From Glossina fuscipes (Eukaryota > Arthropoda > Insecta > Diptera > Glossinidae): DNA of 64,000 nucleotides. The stretch covers positions 4,937,316 to 5,001,315 of the forward strand of contig NW_023998464.1 of assembly GCF_014805625.2 (NCBI RefSeq), in the 5' to 3' direction. A program made the translations under genes and the position numbers. Below are positions 11,801-24,700 of this stretch, piece by piece. The notes under the pieces are model-generated. The model saw nothing but the letters and a program-made list of their open reading frames with translations, did no database searches and was not told the DNA's origin. Each line of letters opens with the position of its first letter. Position 1 is the first letter of the stretch.

Positions 11801-14800
11801 TGCGTATTATAATTTTTCTTTACAGTCGTTGTGTCAACGCAAGCATATTTGCATTTAATGGGAAAGCACTGAAAATTTCTTATCACTTCAATTCTTTGTG
11901 GCCCTGATTAAAGTGCAAAAAGCGAAAGCAAAAAGAAAAAGAAAACCATTGAATAGAACCCGCACATACGCCCTTCGTTCACAGTTACTTAAGAGGAATG
12001 CGACTCCTATTGCTGATGAATTTTGCGGGGAGTTCCAACGCTGGAGCGAAACTCAATGCAATTAATTTCAGGACATTAACATAAAATATTGGACCAGAAA
12101 TGATAAAGAAGCAGAAACATGGAGATACTCTATATAATTACTTTAATGTGCAGTGCTATATGAGGAGCTCACGCGGCTGACTGGCTTTAATAATGTGACA
12201 TTAACGTATTATTACTACGTAGTATAAGTAAATGCATGGTGTGAAAGAAAAAGTCATTTCGCTTTTTTAAGAGATGTCCCTCCTTATATATGCAAGCGGT
12301 GAAAAAGAAAAAGCTAGAAAGATGATGGGCGCAGTCTAGTTGATAAGTGCCTTTTGCGACTAAGCACTGACTATAGCTCGTACCAAGTATGGTCTAGCGC
12401 ACTGGGACTTAAATTCGCAACCACTGATTTGGTAGTCAATATTCCCTGAACAACTTTATCCGAACACGGCTCCATTTTTTGCTTGATTTTCCTGCACGTT
12501 ACTCGAATATCTCGTTTTTTATAATTGCTTCTCTGGACCTTTCAACGTGTTTTCGATGGCCAATTTAAAATCGTTTATTAAAAAATGCCCTAATTTATGA
12601 ACCCAGGATAGAAGAATAAAGAAGATGTTAAGAGTTTAGAAGCTATTGCCAAAATTAGTTCATATCTGGATGTGCAGAAAACTAAGCAGGCATAATGTCC
12701 ATTTCCGAGGCCTCGACTGAGGCAACTATGTATCCTATATCAACTGTTTTAGCATTGAGTGGACAATCGTCTCTTCAGCGAAATTTCATTAACCAACTGG
12801 GGTTTCCATTATGCAATAAAGCAAACGTTATTTAGTGAAAATTATTCCACTTTTATTTATATTAAGATATTTTAAGTTAAGTCAAATAAATTATATTGAG
12901 CAACAAACATTTAAGGTAGAACTGGATACCTCAGTATAGTAATATGTTTTTTATTCCGGTCAATGCATTTTGACTTGGCTTTAAACACGATTCAACTCGC
13001 CTTGTTGCGCAGCCCAGCAACTTAATCACCATTTATATGTGATTGTGATCATTCTTTTCAAATTATCTGTGTGTGGTAGTTGAGCAGGTCCAATGCATTT
13101 GCTTCATGGGTATTTTATTTCATTCCGATCAAGTATTGTTTGGTAAATAAGTGAATTTTTTGCGCCTAATGCGCTACTCAACTATAATATTTTCATAAGT
13201 TTAACACATCCCACATACACTTTCAATGCGATTCCCATGACGAAAAAAAAATGCGCATTTCGAATCATTTTAAAATATCCTCTAAACTAGTAGCTGCACT
13301 TAACGTGACCTCCTTTCAATTTGAATCTAGACCAAATATAGCTAATGCGCAAATGGAGCAAAATTATGAAACATGACATATAAATGATTATGAAAGTCAT
13401 CCAAAATGTTAAAGTTCACCCAATTAAGGCAAATCAAGCAGAATAGCAAACATTTAGCATTGTTTGCTTTAAATATTAATGATATATATATAATTCATTC
13501 GTAATTGAGTCCGAATAGAATATGTTATCTCTTGCATGCACTTAGTTATGGGTTAATATTCAATGTGCGTGTGCTTTTATAGCAAATAAATATTATTTTC
13601 AAAATTTAATCGCAACAACATACATGCCCAACATAAAGTGTCATGTCAATAACACCTGATGATGAGCAAAAACAAAAAAAAAAAGAGGAGATTGCAGTCT
13701 GGTGTGAGTGGATATTTATATGTGTTTAATGTTGTCTGTCAATCGATCACTAGTTACAGGAAAACCACAAAGACCGAATTGGCCACTGAAAGAAGTTCGC
13801 ACACACGTACAATAACCCAAATACATGCAAACACAATTACGTTGTGTTGGTTAGCAGACAACTGGTTGACATGGGTTCCCAAATGCATGAATCACATTTA
13901 AGGCATTTCTATAGAATTTTAAACCCTCTGTTATGATTTCATTCATTGTTGTGTAGGATATATCGAAGATGTTTAGATAGAACGTCATCACTACCGCTAT
14001 CAAATCAACCTTCACTTTAAAAGACTGAAACCAAAACCAGTACGCTTATGTAAAAATCGTTTGCGATATAGTTTTCGTATGGATTGTAAGTGTTCTTGTC
14101 TCTATTGAACTCAGGGTTCGCTATCAGACTCGCTTCCACATATGCAGAGCATATTTTCAAGAACTTTGCTACAACATACTTTTTGTAGCACGTATATTGT
14201 ATAAGGGTTTGGAGAGTTTACGGATCGTTATAAGAAGGTATATCTCAGGTTTTTATGGGGATAGAAATCAATGAACCCAAGTTAAATGCAAAAGTGTGCA
14301 CTTAAGATGCAATATTACCTTTTAAAGATGAGAATATGAGCGGAAGACAAATCGCTCCATCGAAATAACTTTTCACACATCTTTGCGATTTTGTAAAAGC
14401 AATATATCGTTGCAGCATTTCTTGTTCTACACCTCCTTGTGAGGCATATTTTCTTCCTAAACCAAAAAACAAAAACAATATTAAAATATTATTTAATATC
14501 AAATGAGTCTTGCAGGACTTCAGACAATCAAAAGTTTTTTGTCTTTTGGAAAGACTTGTCTAAAACTCGGCTTGACAGTGCACTATTCATGAAACATTAA
14601 AAGTACGGTCCGCAAGAAGAGCATAGACAATTAAGGCTTCAAGTAGTATATATATATTTCTAACCATTTGTCGGATATTAAGGTAGTGTTCACTAGAAAA
14701 AATGATACTCTTTTTGATAGCTGGATGCGTCGAAATCTCCCGAAAATTCTCAATTGATAAATGATTCTAAAAAACTCGCACCCTCTATCAAAACTAAAAG

Positions 14801-15436
14801 TTGGAAAATATTAGTATTTGTATCGTAAAATAGTAGAAAGTAGAAAGAAGAAGATAATTATCAACAGTACGCCATCCTAATTAATAAAAGATTATTTGCA
14901 AAATTTCACATTCACTTAAGATGATAGGTACTTAAGATGCGCAACAAGCTGAATATAACTCCCTCTCTTGCTACTTTAAGTGTTATATTTAAAAAGTTTG
15001 TAATGTCAGTTAACGCTAGGAACTCGTCTCTTAATTTATATATAATTTTATAATTAAGCAATTTAGTAAAATGTCTGCTTTTCCAATGCATAGTCTTAAG
15101 CAGTTACTTGCATGAGTTAATATAAACTTATATGCCTGTATGTATGTGTTATATATCTTGGCAACTAAGCAATTAAGTTATAAGTTATATTCTTGGCATT
15201 GTTTCCGATTTTAATTTCAAGCAATTTTATTAAGTTTTCCACTTTCCTTGCATTGCCTAGCCGAGGATTGGAGTAACATATTTCATTACAATATCGTACG
15301 ACGCCAATTTACATAAAACAGTTTCATAGCATTACTTTGTGAACATGCTGTTCATTGTAATTTTATTTAAATTGTTATTAATTATTCAATTTCTACAGTT
15401 GCCACATACATGATACATGTGTATATATGTATGTAT

Positions 15437-15482
<46 letters not shown>

Positions 15483-18400
15483 AATATATACACATGTACG
15501 TATACATATGTATCTAAAAGTACAGGCGAGCTTATGCTCTATGTTAATTGAAAAATTCCTGGACTAAAACTTTGCCATGGATTGCAATATTTTTCAATAT
15601 TTGAGTCGATCAATTAATTTATTCGTAGACATCCGGCAATCATTATATTTATCAATTACGATTGAATCGCCGCCACTTTTTGCCACATTTCGAGCAAACG
15701 CCTCATGTCAGATGTTTGTTTCGATCCTATCACCATAATCATCTCTAGTACATTGTTGCTTCTCAATAAAAGCAACTGCACCCTCCAATAGGATTATATT
15801 TCACTTTTTCTATCAATAATATCCTTTTCCTTAATACCTCTCATCTTTTGAAACTTATAATATCGACACCTGGGAAGTATTGAAAGCGGAATGAAATAAG
15901 ATTGGATGACAATCCAACTTCAAGCTGAAATGTACAAAATTCTGACAGATCCTCTTCGCCGTTATTTTTTCGCTCACTTGAAGGCCAAACATCAAGGAAA
16001 ACATTAAGTGAAAACTTACATGTGCATGGTTTAATGATACATTGGTTATCATTGAATTATTATGAGAAACATTACGCAAACCATGTGCTTCATCGGTAAG
16101 CGAGAGTGTGCGTCTGAAGTATTTTAGAAACTTTGTTAAGCAGATTTCAACTTCCAATCTTTTGATAATCACACGAAGACATTAATTAATCGCTGCTGTC
16201 GTTTGACGTTTGGAAAAAGTGTTCGGAACCTTGACGTTGCCGCTGTCAGCTGTTCCGAACTACAGTGAGGGAAGCCGCAAGGAACTCGTGAGAATGCGAT
16301 TTCTGAACCTTCAATAAATTTAGCAACAGACTAATCGTTAAAATAATTTTATATATGATATGGCCGATAGACCACTTATTTTGAAAGAAATTGCTCAAGT
16401 CATGCAAATGTTAAATAAAAAATTCTTTTATTTTGTAATGAAAAAGAGTGCAGGAGTGTAAGAAAAATATTTGAGAAGCGGGTGTGACAAAAAATTTTGT
16501 TGAATTGTGATCACAAAAGAGTTCAACTGAGGTTCAACAAGTTTGATAAGTTTGGTTCGAATAAGAATAATATTGAATGTGGGCAAATTAGACCCACTTT
16601 TCTCATGCGAATGTTGAGCGAACTAGTGGGGGCTAATCAGCTACAAAATAGATGGATACAAGTAGACAGAAAATGGATTGGAATCAGTGTTTTGAAATGC
16701 AAAAACGCAACCACAAGAAAATTCTGCTACGACATTTCTTGTTTATTTATTTTTTTTTTGTGATTCAGCAGTTATTCAAGAACTGTTTTTAGAATGGATT
16801 GTAGATAAATGAGGTGAGATAGATCGAGTGTATGTGAAAAATTTTGCTCACCTAGAGGTCAGATAGCAATTCAAACTCTCGTTATTTGAAATTACCTAGT
16901 TGTGAGTCGAATTTGCTCACATTAAATATACTCCACGTTAGTGAAGGGACAAATACCCCGTCTTAAACATACCTTTTGGAAAATCAATGAAAATATTATT
17001 TATTATTAAATCATTGCACCGTTTATTAGGTTGATTCGTTACCATCCTGTAAGAAGCCCTTCTAAAGCAAACGTTTTGCCTTCAAATGTAAACGTTTTAG
17101 CAGCCAGAGAAGGCTGTTTTGAAAAGCTATCAAGATGCCATTTACGAGATGAATTAAATGAATGGGAAAATAAATGGAAAAGCTAGCCTTAAATACGAAG
17201 AACTTACAAAATAAAGTCATTTCTTTAGTTTCAAACTGGTTTGACCGTTTACGCGCAGCGAACTTTTTAGTTAGCCAAATATGTTAATTTATATATACAT
17301 ATTTATATATGTATTTTTGTAATAATGTATGAATTTGATTACATGAGCACCCAAGAATTGCTCGAAAATTGCTTTTAACTTGATAAAAATGTACTTAATT
17401 GCATTAACAGTTTGCAAAATATCCAAAATGTTGACCGTGTTATGACAGAACAATGCAGCGGTTCTTTCTGAATGTGTAACATTACACAGTTTCGATAACA
17501 TTAACGTAAATTTTTTTACCCTTTTTTTGGTACTGAATCACCCCTACTTTTATATACTTGATACAAAAGCCGATTATTGGTACACGTTTAATGGGGAAAA
17601 TACCAGAAATAAAAGGATGCTTGCAAACAAATTAAAAGTCCATAAAATTTGCAAACGCACGCATGCTGCATGCTCTTGTATAGTCGTGCATGTAAATAAA
17701 GACTGGGAAAATTTACCAAATGCCAAAAAAAAAAAACCATCGACACCTAAAGTGTTTACAATTGTTTGCCAACAAAATTGTTTTATAAAAAATTTACAAC
17801 AATTAACATTTTTTTTTGCCTACGGATCAAGAAAACAACAAAAACACGATAAACAATGGGCAATAAAGGTAATAATATGGTACAGAGCGTATTCTAAATA
17901 TTTACATGCGCATGTAAACACAAACAATGGTATTAATGTAGTAGGACTAGTGCTCTATGCCCCAATATGCTGTTTAATGTTTACTTGATTCCCTACACTT
18001 ATTTGCTTTTTTTGGGTGTACATAAGAGCTCTCATATTTATAGAGAAGCAATTAAAAAGTCCACATAATACTACATAAACAGTTATTTTTATTTTTGTAC
18101 ACGTGTATATGTAAACATATTGGGTGAGATTTAAATTTTACTGTTTTCATTATTAAAACAGTCACACGTTTCGCTTAACACACTTTTACATGCATGCATA
18201 CATTCCTCTGCATTACTTACATAGAACGAAATGCCAGAAATATTATCATTACCGTCACTAGATAGCACTTTGTTGCTGTACCAACTGCTGTCGTATCTAT
18301 TTGTGCAAAGTGCAAAATAGTATTTGTTGCTCGAACTAATTAAAATAATTATTTAAGCTTTCATCTCTCTTGCTACCTTAACACACACACTGCTTGTATG

Positions 18401-19389
18401 TGAGTAAATGTATATGTGTTTTGCTATTATAAACTAAATACATTTTATGCACATAGAATACAATTACAATGTCTTTTGTTCCCTGTCGTTCTCTCTCCTT
18501 TACTGTCTGTGGTGCGTACGTTTAAAGCGAACAATGGAAATATTTATGCAGCAATCAAGTATTTGGTTTGAAGATATATTAAGTTTATCCTTGTTTTTGG
18601 CATATTCGTAATTACGCGCCAAGCAGAATGCCTAGTAGACGGTAATATTAACAATTAGTTCAGCAAGAATCTTCCGGTCGTTTAACGCTTTTCCCTGAAT
18701 ACGGATAAGCATCGATAATGAAAATTGACCTTGGCATTCAAACAAATCGGAAATAGACGAGACTCAATCTCAAGCACGTCCAAAAGAGGTAAAAGATTAT
18801 AAATTTGAACCTACATATATACATACAAGCTGTCGTGCGGAGAGATTAATTTCGTTTTCGCTGAGTTTTCGAGAGAGGTTTATAAATAAAATTCCCTTCG
18901 ATATATGTAAGCCTTACATAACAAAGTAAATTGTCCCACCGAAAGGCACACATAAATCGTTTTTGAACTTTGAAAATGTCGGACTGACAAAAAGCGTTAC
19001 TTAGGCGAAGCGTTACCTTTGCTGTTTTGATATTAGGAAAGCGGTACTAAGTGCAAAGGACAATGAAAAATGAACGTGGTACAAAATCTGACGTTCAAGA
19101 ACTGTGGCAGAGGACATGTGGATCATTCGCATCGTTATTAAAGCTGAATATCGGTGGTATCCTTTTTCTAGACGGATTAGTGAATTATGAGATCCTAACC
19201 GGAAGAAAGCACTGTTGAAATACTAAGAACAACACAGGAAAGTGAAGCGCAAATCAAATCGTATTACAAAATGTAACTATTTAGCACAATCCGTTGGCGT
19301 GGACATAAAAGCTATTTCTATTTAAGGGGATCGGATGCGTTTCGTGCACTGCTAGTTATTCCAACATACATTGCAAATTTATTCAGGCA
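5869..19389. other. Long non-coding stretch
   Basis: Scattered open frames of up to about 154 codons have no recognisable domain and no codon-bias signature. They overlap one another on both strands, as expected by chance in such DNA. It contains an ATAATA-rich stretch (10120-10185) and the palindromic AT tract. Segments around 12.8-13.65 kb have TAATTA/TAAAT-rich unique sequence of the kind found in fly regulatory DNA, but nothing specific can be claimed. Confidence 0.55.
15415..15497. repeat. Palindromic AT tract
   Basis: A 35-bp (TA)n run (15444-15478) is centred in a larger inverted repeat. The perfect 14-bp arms are ACATGTGTATATAT (15415-15428) and ATATATACACATGT (15484-15497). Confidence 0.9.
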
Positions 19390-21711
19390 ATGTTAGCAAC
19401 ACTGGACTTCATCACATATTCCTTTTCTTCTTTCATTGCCTGTCCACCTTTTAACTTATCCGATGATCCGTGTCATCCAACAATTTGTATTTACGGGCAA
19501 GATGACCCCTTGAACTTCTCTAACGTGCCAAACCCAACTTCCTCCAACAAATATTATGATTTTAACAAAACTATTGCTTTGCAGCTTAAATCTTATCTTT
19601 CACACACTATGCTTGATTTCTCTGTTGGAAATATTGAAAGCTCACTCTATTCGTTCGATAATATATTAAACCTAGCTATTTCTGCATCCGTTCCGATCAA
19701 GCTGTTACAAAAATAGTAGAAACAAACTTTTCAAAAAATTAATGGAAAGCGGTTCTACTTACGATCATTCTGCCTATTCTGCATCAACGCAGATTTAATT
19801 ACTTCAACCATTTATGTTATTGCAGATACCTTCAGCTGATAGAATCTTCACTGCGTGTTAATCCTAAATGTTTTTCTAAGTTTGTCAACTCGAAAATCAA
19901 AATCGCTATGCATCCCTCGAATGTTTCTTTCAAGGGCTTTGAGTTCTCTGATGATATTGAAACCTCGAATCTCTTTGCTGAATACTTCCGACGAAATTTT
20001 CCGATTTACCTGTGAACTATCTGTACCTGATCACTGATTCGGTTTCGATTCCTAATTTGATCATTTGAGAAAACGACGTTTTACATGGTTTAAGGTCTCT
20101 AAAATACGGTGATGGCACTCCATCACGTATACTCAAATCATGCTCTAACGAGCTATGTAGTATTATTTTAAAGACTTTAGATGTCATGCGGTTTCCCTTT
20201 GTGTTGGAAGAGTAGTTTCCTTATGATGATAGCTCTAGAGGCATTGACAATTTGATTGTCTTATCTAAATTGTTTGAGCGAATTGTTACTCAGCACCTGG
20301 CTTATGTATCAACAGATGTCGTATATACTGACTTAGTGAACCATAACTTATTGACCTTCAAACTCCAGGCCTCTGACTTCCCTTTACACTTAGCGAAATT
20401 GATAAGCTTTTATCTTCATAACAAATTATTCAGGGTCTGTTTACTTCATCATCTCTGATGGATTTCCCGTGACGTCTGGCGTCTCTCAAGACTTAGGATC
20501 CGTTTTATTTAATTTATATATTAATAATCTCCGCTCGACGACGTTCAGTAGTTTTTTTCCTTCTCCCCGGGATCGCAGTCGTATCTGCTTAAAATTGACT
20601 TAAATAATTTTATTTCGAGGTTCAATTTTTTGAAATTAAGTCTAATAAAATGCAAGAAGCTTTCTTTCTTAAGGAGGAAGTCATTCAGTGTTGAGTATTT
20701 CATTGACTCACACAAGTTGGAAACCGTTGTTTCGTTCATCGACATAGGGGTTTTATGTGACCATACATTACGTTTTAATTTGTACATTGAGCTCTCTTTA
20801 AGCAAAGCTAGGCCCGCGGTAAGTTTCATTAAGATAAAAAGGACATACATGTGCTTAGTTAGACCAATACTCGGCAATGTCGCTCTTGTGTGATCTCTTT
20901 CCTACAGGTGTTATGTAGATTCAATTGAATCACTTCAAAAGCAATTCTTGCTGTTTGCCCCTAGGAATTTGGGATGGTATCCGCTTGTCTCTGCCTCAAC
21001 ATGTTACTTCAGAAATCCTTAACGTCACTTCAGAAATCCTTAACGTCACTTCAGAAATGTAGATTTATTCTTGGTGTTTCCGTTCTAATTAAGTTAATTA
21101 ATGGTACTATCGATTCGTCCACATTACTTGGTGAGATAATCTTTAATGTCGCTAACCGCTTCTCTAGCCACTTCATGTTCATTACGCTGAGTCAATGTAA
21201 ATGTAATTACGAACTGTTCAATCCGTTTGGAGTTGTTTGCGGGAACCTAAACGATGTCAGTCACTTAATCTCAATATCTACAAAGCCTATCAAAACAATT
21301 TGGCTTAATACGCGCGATTTGCCTATCTCGTATTTAAGTTAACGTTAGTATCCCATTTTGATTTGAAAATTAATGCGTTCGTTTACTGAATGGGTTGCCA
21401 TGCTTTTGCATGTTTACGACGACATAGGGATTCACTTGCAGCTTGGATCTGTGCAGATTATTGGTGTACCGTTGTGCTAGTTGCGTACATGCTTTCTTTT
21501 TTGTTCTCCTTATTTATTTATACATGAATTATTAATTGTAATTATTAAACATACATTTTCCCTTATATCTCCTTATGCACTTTATACCAGTTTTTAATGT
21601 TAATTAGTATAAGATTTACTTTTAAGAGTCAATTAAATTCGACTGTTAATTTGTTTTAGTACCTCAGTACATGTGTAAATGGGTAAAATAAAAAGAGATA
21701 AAAATAAGTAT
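19390..21711 (+). mobile_element. Non-LTR retrotransposon, plus copy, 5'-truncated and decayed
   Basis: This is the same family as the minus copy at 26.7-31.5 kb. It starts inside the endonuclease end (CPPFNLSDDPCHPTICI matches CPPFSLPEDYYHPTICI of the other copy). It then runs through RT pieces (LSKLFERIVTQHLAYV, LIKCKKLSFLRRKSFSVEYF, RPAVSFIK, CLVRPILGNV) and the C-terminal part (VLIKLINGTIDSSTLLGE, FNVANRFSSH). The shared 3' UTR (about 21610-21660) ends in an A-rich tail (about 21685-21711). Stops and frameshifts occur throughout. Near 20325-20340 YTDL is joined directly to VNHN, losing the IKAFDL part of RT motif A, and the YADD segment near 20550 is also absent. Confidence 0.87.
21006..21058 (+). 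repeat. 21-bp tandem duplication in decayed LINE
   Basis: A 21-base unit beginning ACTTCAGAAATCC is present twice plus 11 bases (21006-21026, 21027-21047, 21048-21058). It lies in the C-terminal ORF2 region of the plus LINE and does not shift the frame. It is a local replication-slippage product. Confidence 0.9.
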
Positions 21712-24700
21712 ATACTTTAAAAAGACGTCATCGTCCATATTTCGACGACTATTGATTTCGTGAACATCCGCAATAGAGGAGCGACCCTCTCACCAGGAAA
21801 TTGCAAATATGAAGAAAGTGTTGACTAGATATAAATTACATTTTGAACAAGCTGCTTTTATCTTTATGCTTAATGAAAGTCCACTCTTAGCAAGGATCGC
21901 TCACATCTAACCCCAAAACTTGGCTCTCAAGGTATTCATCTGAAACTTAATGCAAAGTTTTTCCAGGGCCATTTAAAAGTTCAATGCCAAATTGTACTTA
22001 ATCAACCAAATCACCCGCCCACAATAACTTATGAGAGACATGAGCTTCCTATTTGGCTTTTTAAATTTTTATGTAAACTTTTTATTTGACTAAATTCTAT
22101 TGCAGCTTACCTCATAGTTTTCATTTAGGACTAAATGGTCTAACAATAGAAGTAGTACTATTTAGTTTCAAATGGCGATGTATATGAGTATAAAGTTACT
22201 CAACAAAATGAACATTGTTGATGTCCTCAAGGATATTAAAACAATGAAAACTAACTTTTATAAAAAGTAAAACTTTAAACAAAAGTTTAAGCGCAGATTA
22301 GATTAATTTTGGGGGTAATATAAGAGAATTTCTTTACGGCATACTCTGGACGATCTAAGATCAATACACTTTGCTCCTTTTATCCCGCAAAATTAAAAGT
22401 GATTTATACCCACTGGTAACTTAAGATAACCCGGCCCTTAAACCGCTAAAAAAAAGAGATGGAAGTCCGAAACAGAATCTTTCACCATCGTTCCTCGAAT
22501 TTAACTTGACAATAGGCAAAAAAAATCGAAAAGTAGAATCAAAAATACGTGCCCTAATTAACTGTAATATATAATGTGATAGCCTAAGTAGCTACGCTAG
22601 GTCTATAGAATTTTAATATATACTTACATGGTAACGTTTGCTTAAACGGAACCGTATTGTGTATTATTCAGTTTATAACACGTTTGAGTTTCATCAAATC
22701 GAGTTAATAGTTAACGTTATGTGCTGTTAAATTTTCGATACAATTCTACAGAACAATAATTAGTTATGCCTTTGCGATTCTAACTCCTTTGCTTTAGCTC
22801 ATAATAATTCACAAGTCTTTATACATTTCTTTATATGGCTCACAGGATACGATAATATTTCTTATGGAAGACTTCCATTTATATAACCTTCTCGTCGCGA
22901 TTAATTAATAAATTTCAAAATGAATTAAGAGATCTTCATAACTGAACTGCACTAATCAGACTACTAAACTGAACTTTTTCTCTTCTTCTTTTAAGAGTAT
23001 TCATATTGTCGTAATGAAGCAAAGTTACCCTGTCAAACTTCAATTTATTCCACCCTTGCACTTAGTGCAAATAGGAATTTATACATGCCTCTGCCGTCAC
23101 GGAACGAACAGCCACCAATATTAAGTCACGCTGGCTCTCAAGCTTCTTATGTTGGTTTGGATGAATAGTGTGCTCACATAATTTGATGACTTGCCTTCGA
23201 ACATTGTTGGCTGACGTAGTACTATCGGCGACCTATGACAGGGAGATTTTAGAAAAACGCACAACAAGAAATTGACATTGATAAATTTTGGGCTTTCGCT
23301 CCGTGCTCGATGCTGCAATAAAGCGACGTTAGTAGTGCACTTGAACAAAGAAACCGAAAATGAGAAGTAAATGAGAAGTAAGATAGATTGAGAAGGACAT
23401 TAGATTAAGTTTAAATTTGAATATCTGCTCAAAATAGGAACGTTTGTATGTTTGTCGTTGACTTTCATCGGTACCACAGGTTCTTAGCATGATTTACCAT
23501 TCCCAGAGAAACGAAAGATTCAGACGGGAACTAACTCGATCTATGTTTTGATTTGAGTTTTCGCCTTTGAGTCGGGAACTAAATCTGCCTTGAGGGCTTG
23601 TGCCTTCACAAGGAATTGTGCGAACAGGAGACGCGCTTGCCCATATTCGAGTAGGAACAATTAGTTTCAATGTGTAGTGGCCCGCTGAGTGCCACAAACG
23701 GTGTTTTCAGCCATAACTTTAGTAACGATATTTTTCTTCAAACCTTCTAAGACATCATAGGGTAAAATATAACCCACTTGCCTATTGAAATATCAATTTG
23801 ATTTGAATGAAAACAGTAAGGATTTGCTAGATTTAATGGCGATTATTCATGCACGTTAGCAATTTCGAATGAAATTGGTAGACTTTGAGTAAGAGAGGAC
23901 AAACAGAGATTGCTAGTCGAGACTTTTCCTTTTCGTTGCTGAATAAGATTAGATGTGTATGAGTCCCAATACCAGAAACATTGTACCTGGACGTTCGAGT
24001 TGTCAAGTTAAGCCTTCGCTGAGTTCTTTAATTATGAAAAAATGTTATGATCGGTCAAATCTCTCTCCTCCCTCTTTTAATTAATCCTGTGAGCAAATGA
24101 TGCTGTCAATTCTACAATTTCCGTGTCATCTCTATTGTTCCCCGAAAAAGGGGCTTTTTTATATCGAAAACAATTGGTTTGCAACTCTTCAACATTTGAA
24201 CTTGGCGTGGTAGAGTGGTAGAGTGAATTTTTCGAATAACACTTCCGACTACGGAATAATGTATGATGGACTTGATTACACTTATCCCATTTACCTTTGC
24301 TTTAAAATTTCGTTTTCGTATGATGATGACCTGAACCATTAAAACAGTGTCAATTTTTTTAAAGAAAATTCGTCCTCTCATTGATGTAAATTAGGCACAT
24401 TTACAGATTAGGTGTGTCTAATATTATAAAAACTATGTTTACGTGTAAACGAATCATGACTAACGCATATGTGCAGTTTTCATAGATAGTAAGTGGATAA
24501 GAATAAGATTCCGTCGACCATTTGCTTGGTTTCTGAGAATAGATTGACCATTTTCTTCTTCCGCGTAAGGTATATTGAAAAGAATACTCATTTGCTTTTC
24601 GAGTAAAACCCTCTTATTGTAATATTGTAGCCTTCAAGCTTCCAAAGCAAGATTAAAATTCTCATGGCTGAGAGGATAACCTTTAACAATTGTACCGGCT

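Noticed and set aside
17527..17988. 153-codon open frame on plus
   Set aside because: It begins with a non-ATG codon, has no recognisable domain and is low in complexity with Lys/Asn/Tyr-rich AT-driven composition. It is probably chance.
20545..20893. 110-codon minus frame at 20.5-20.9 kb
   Set aside because: It is antisense to the RT remnant of the plus LINE.
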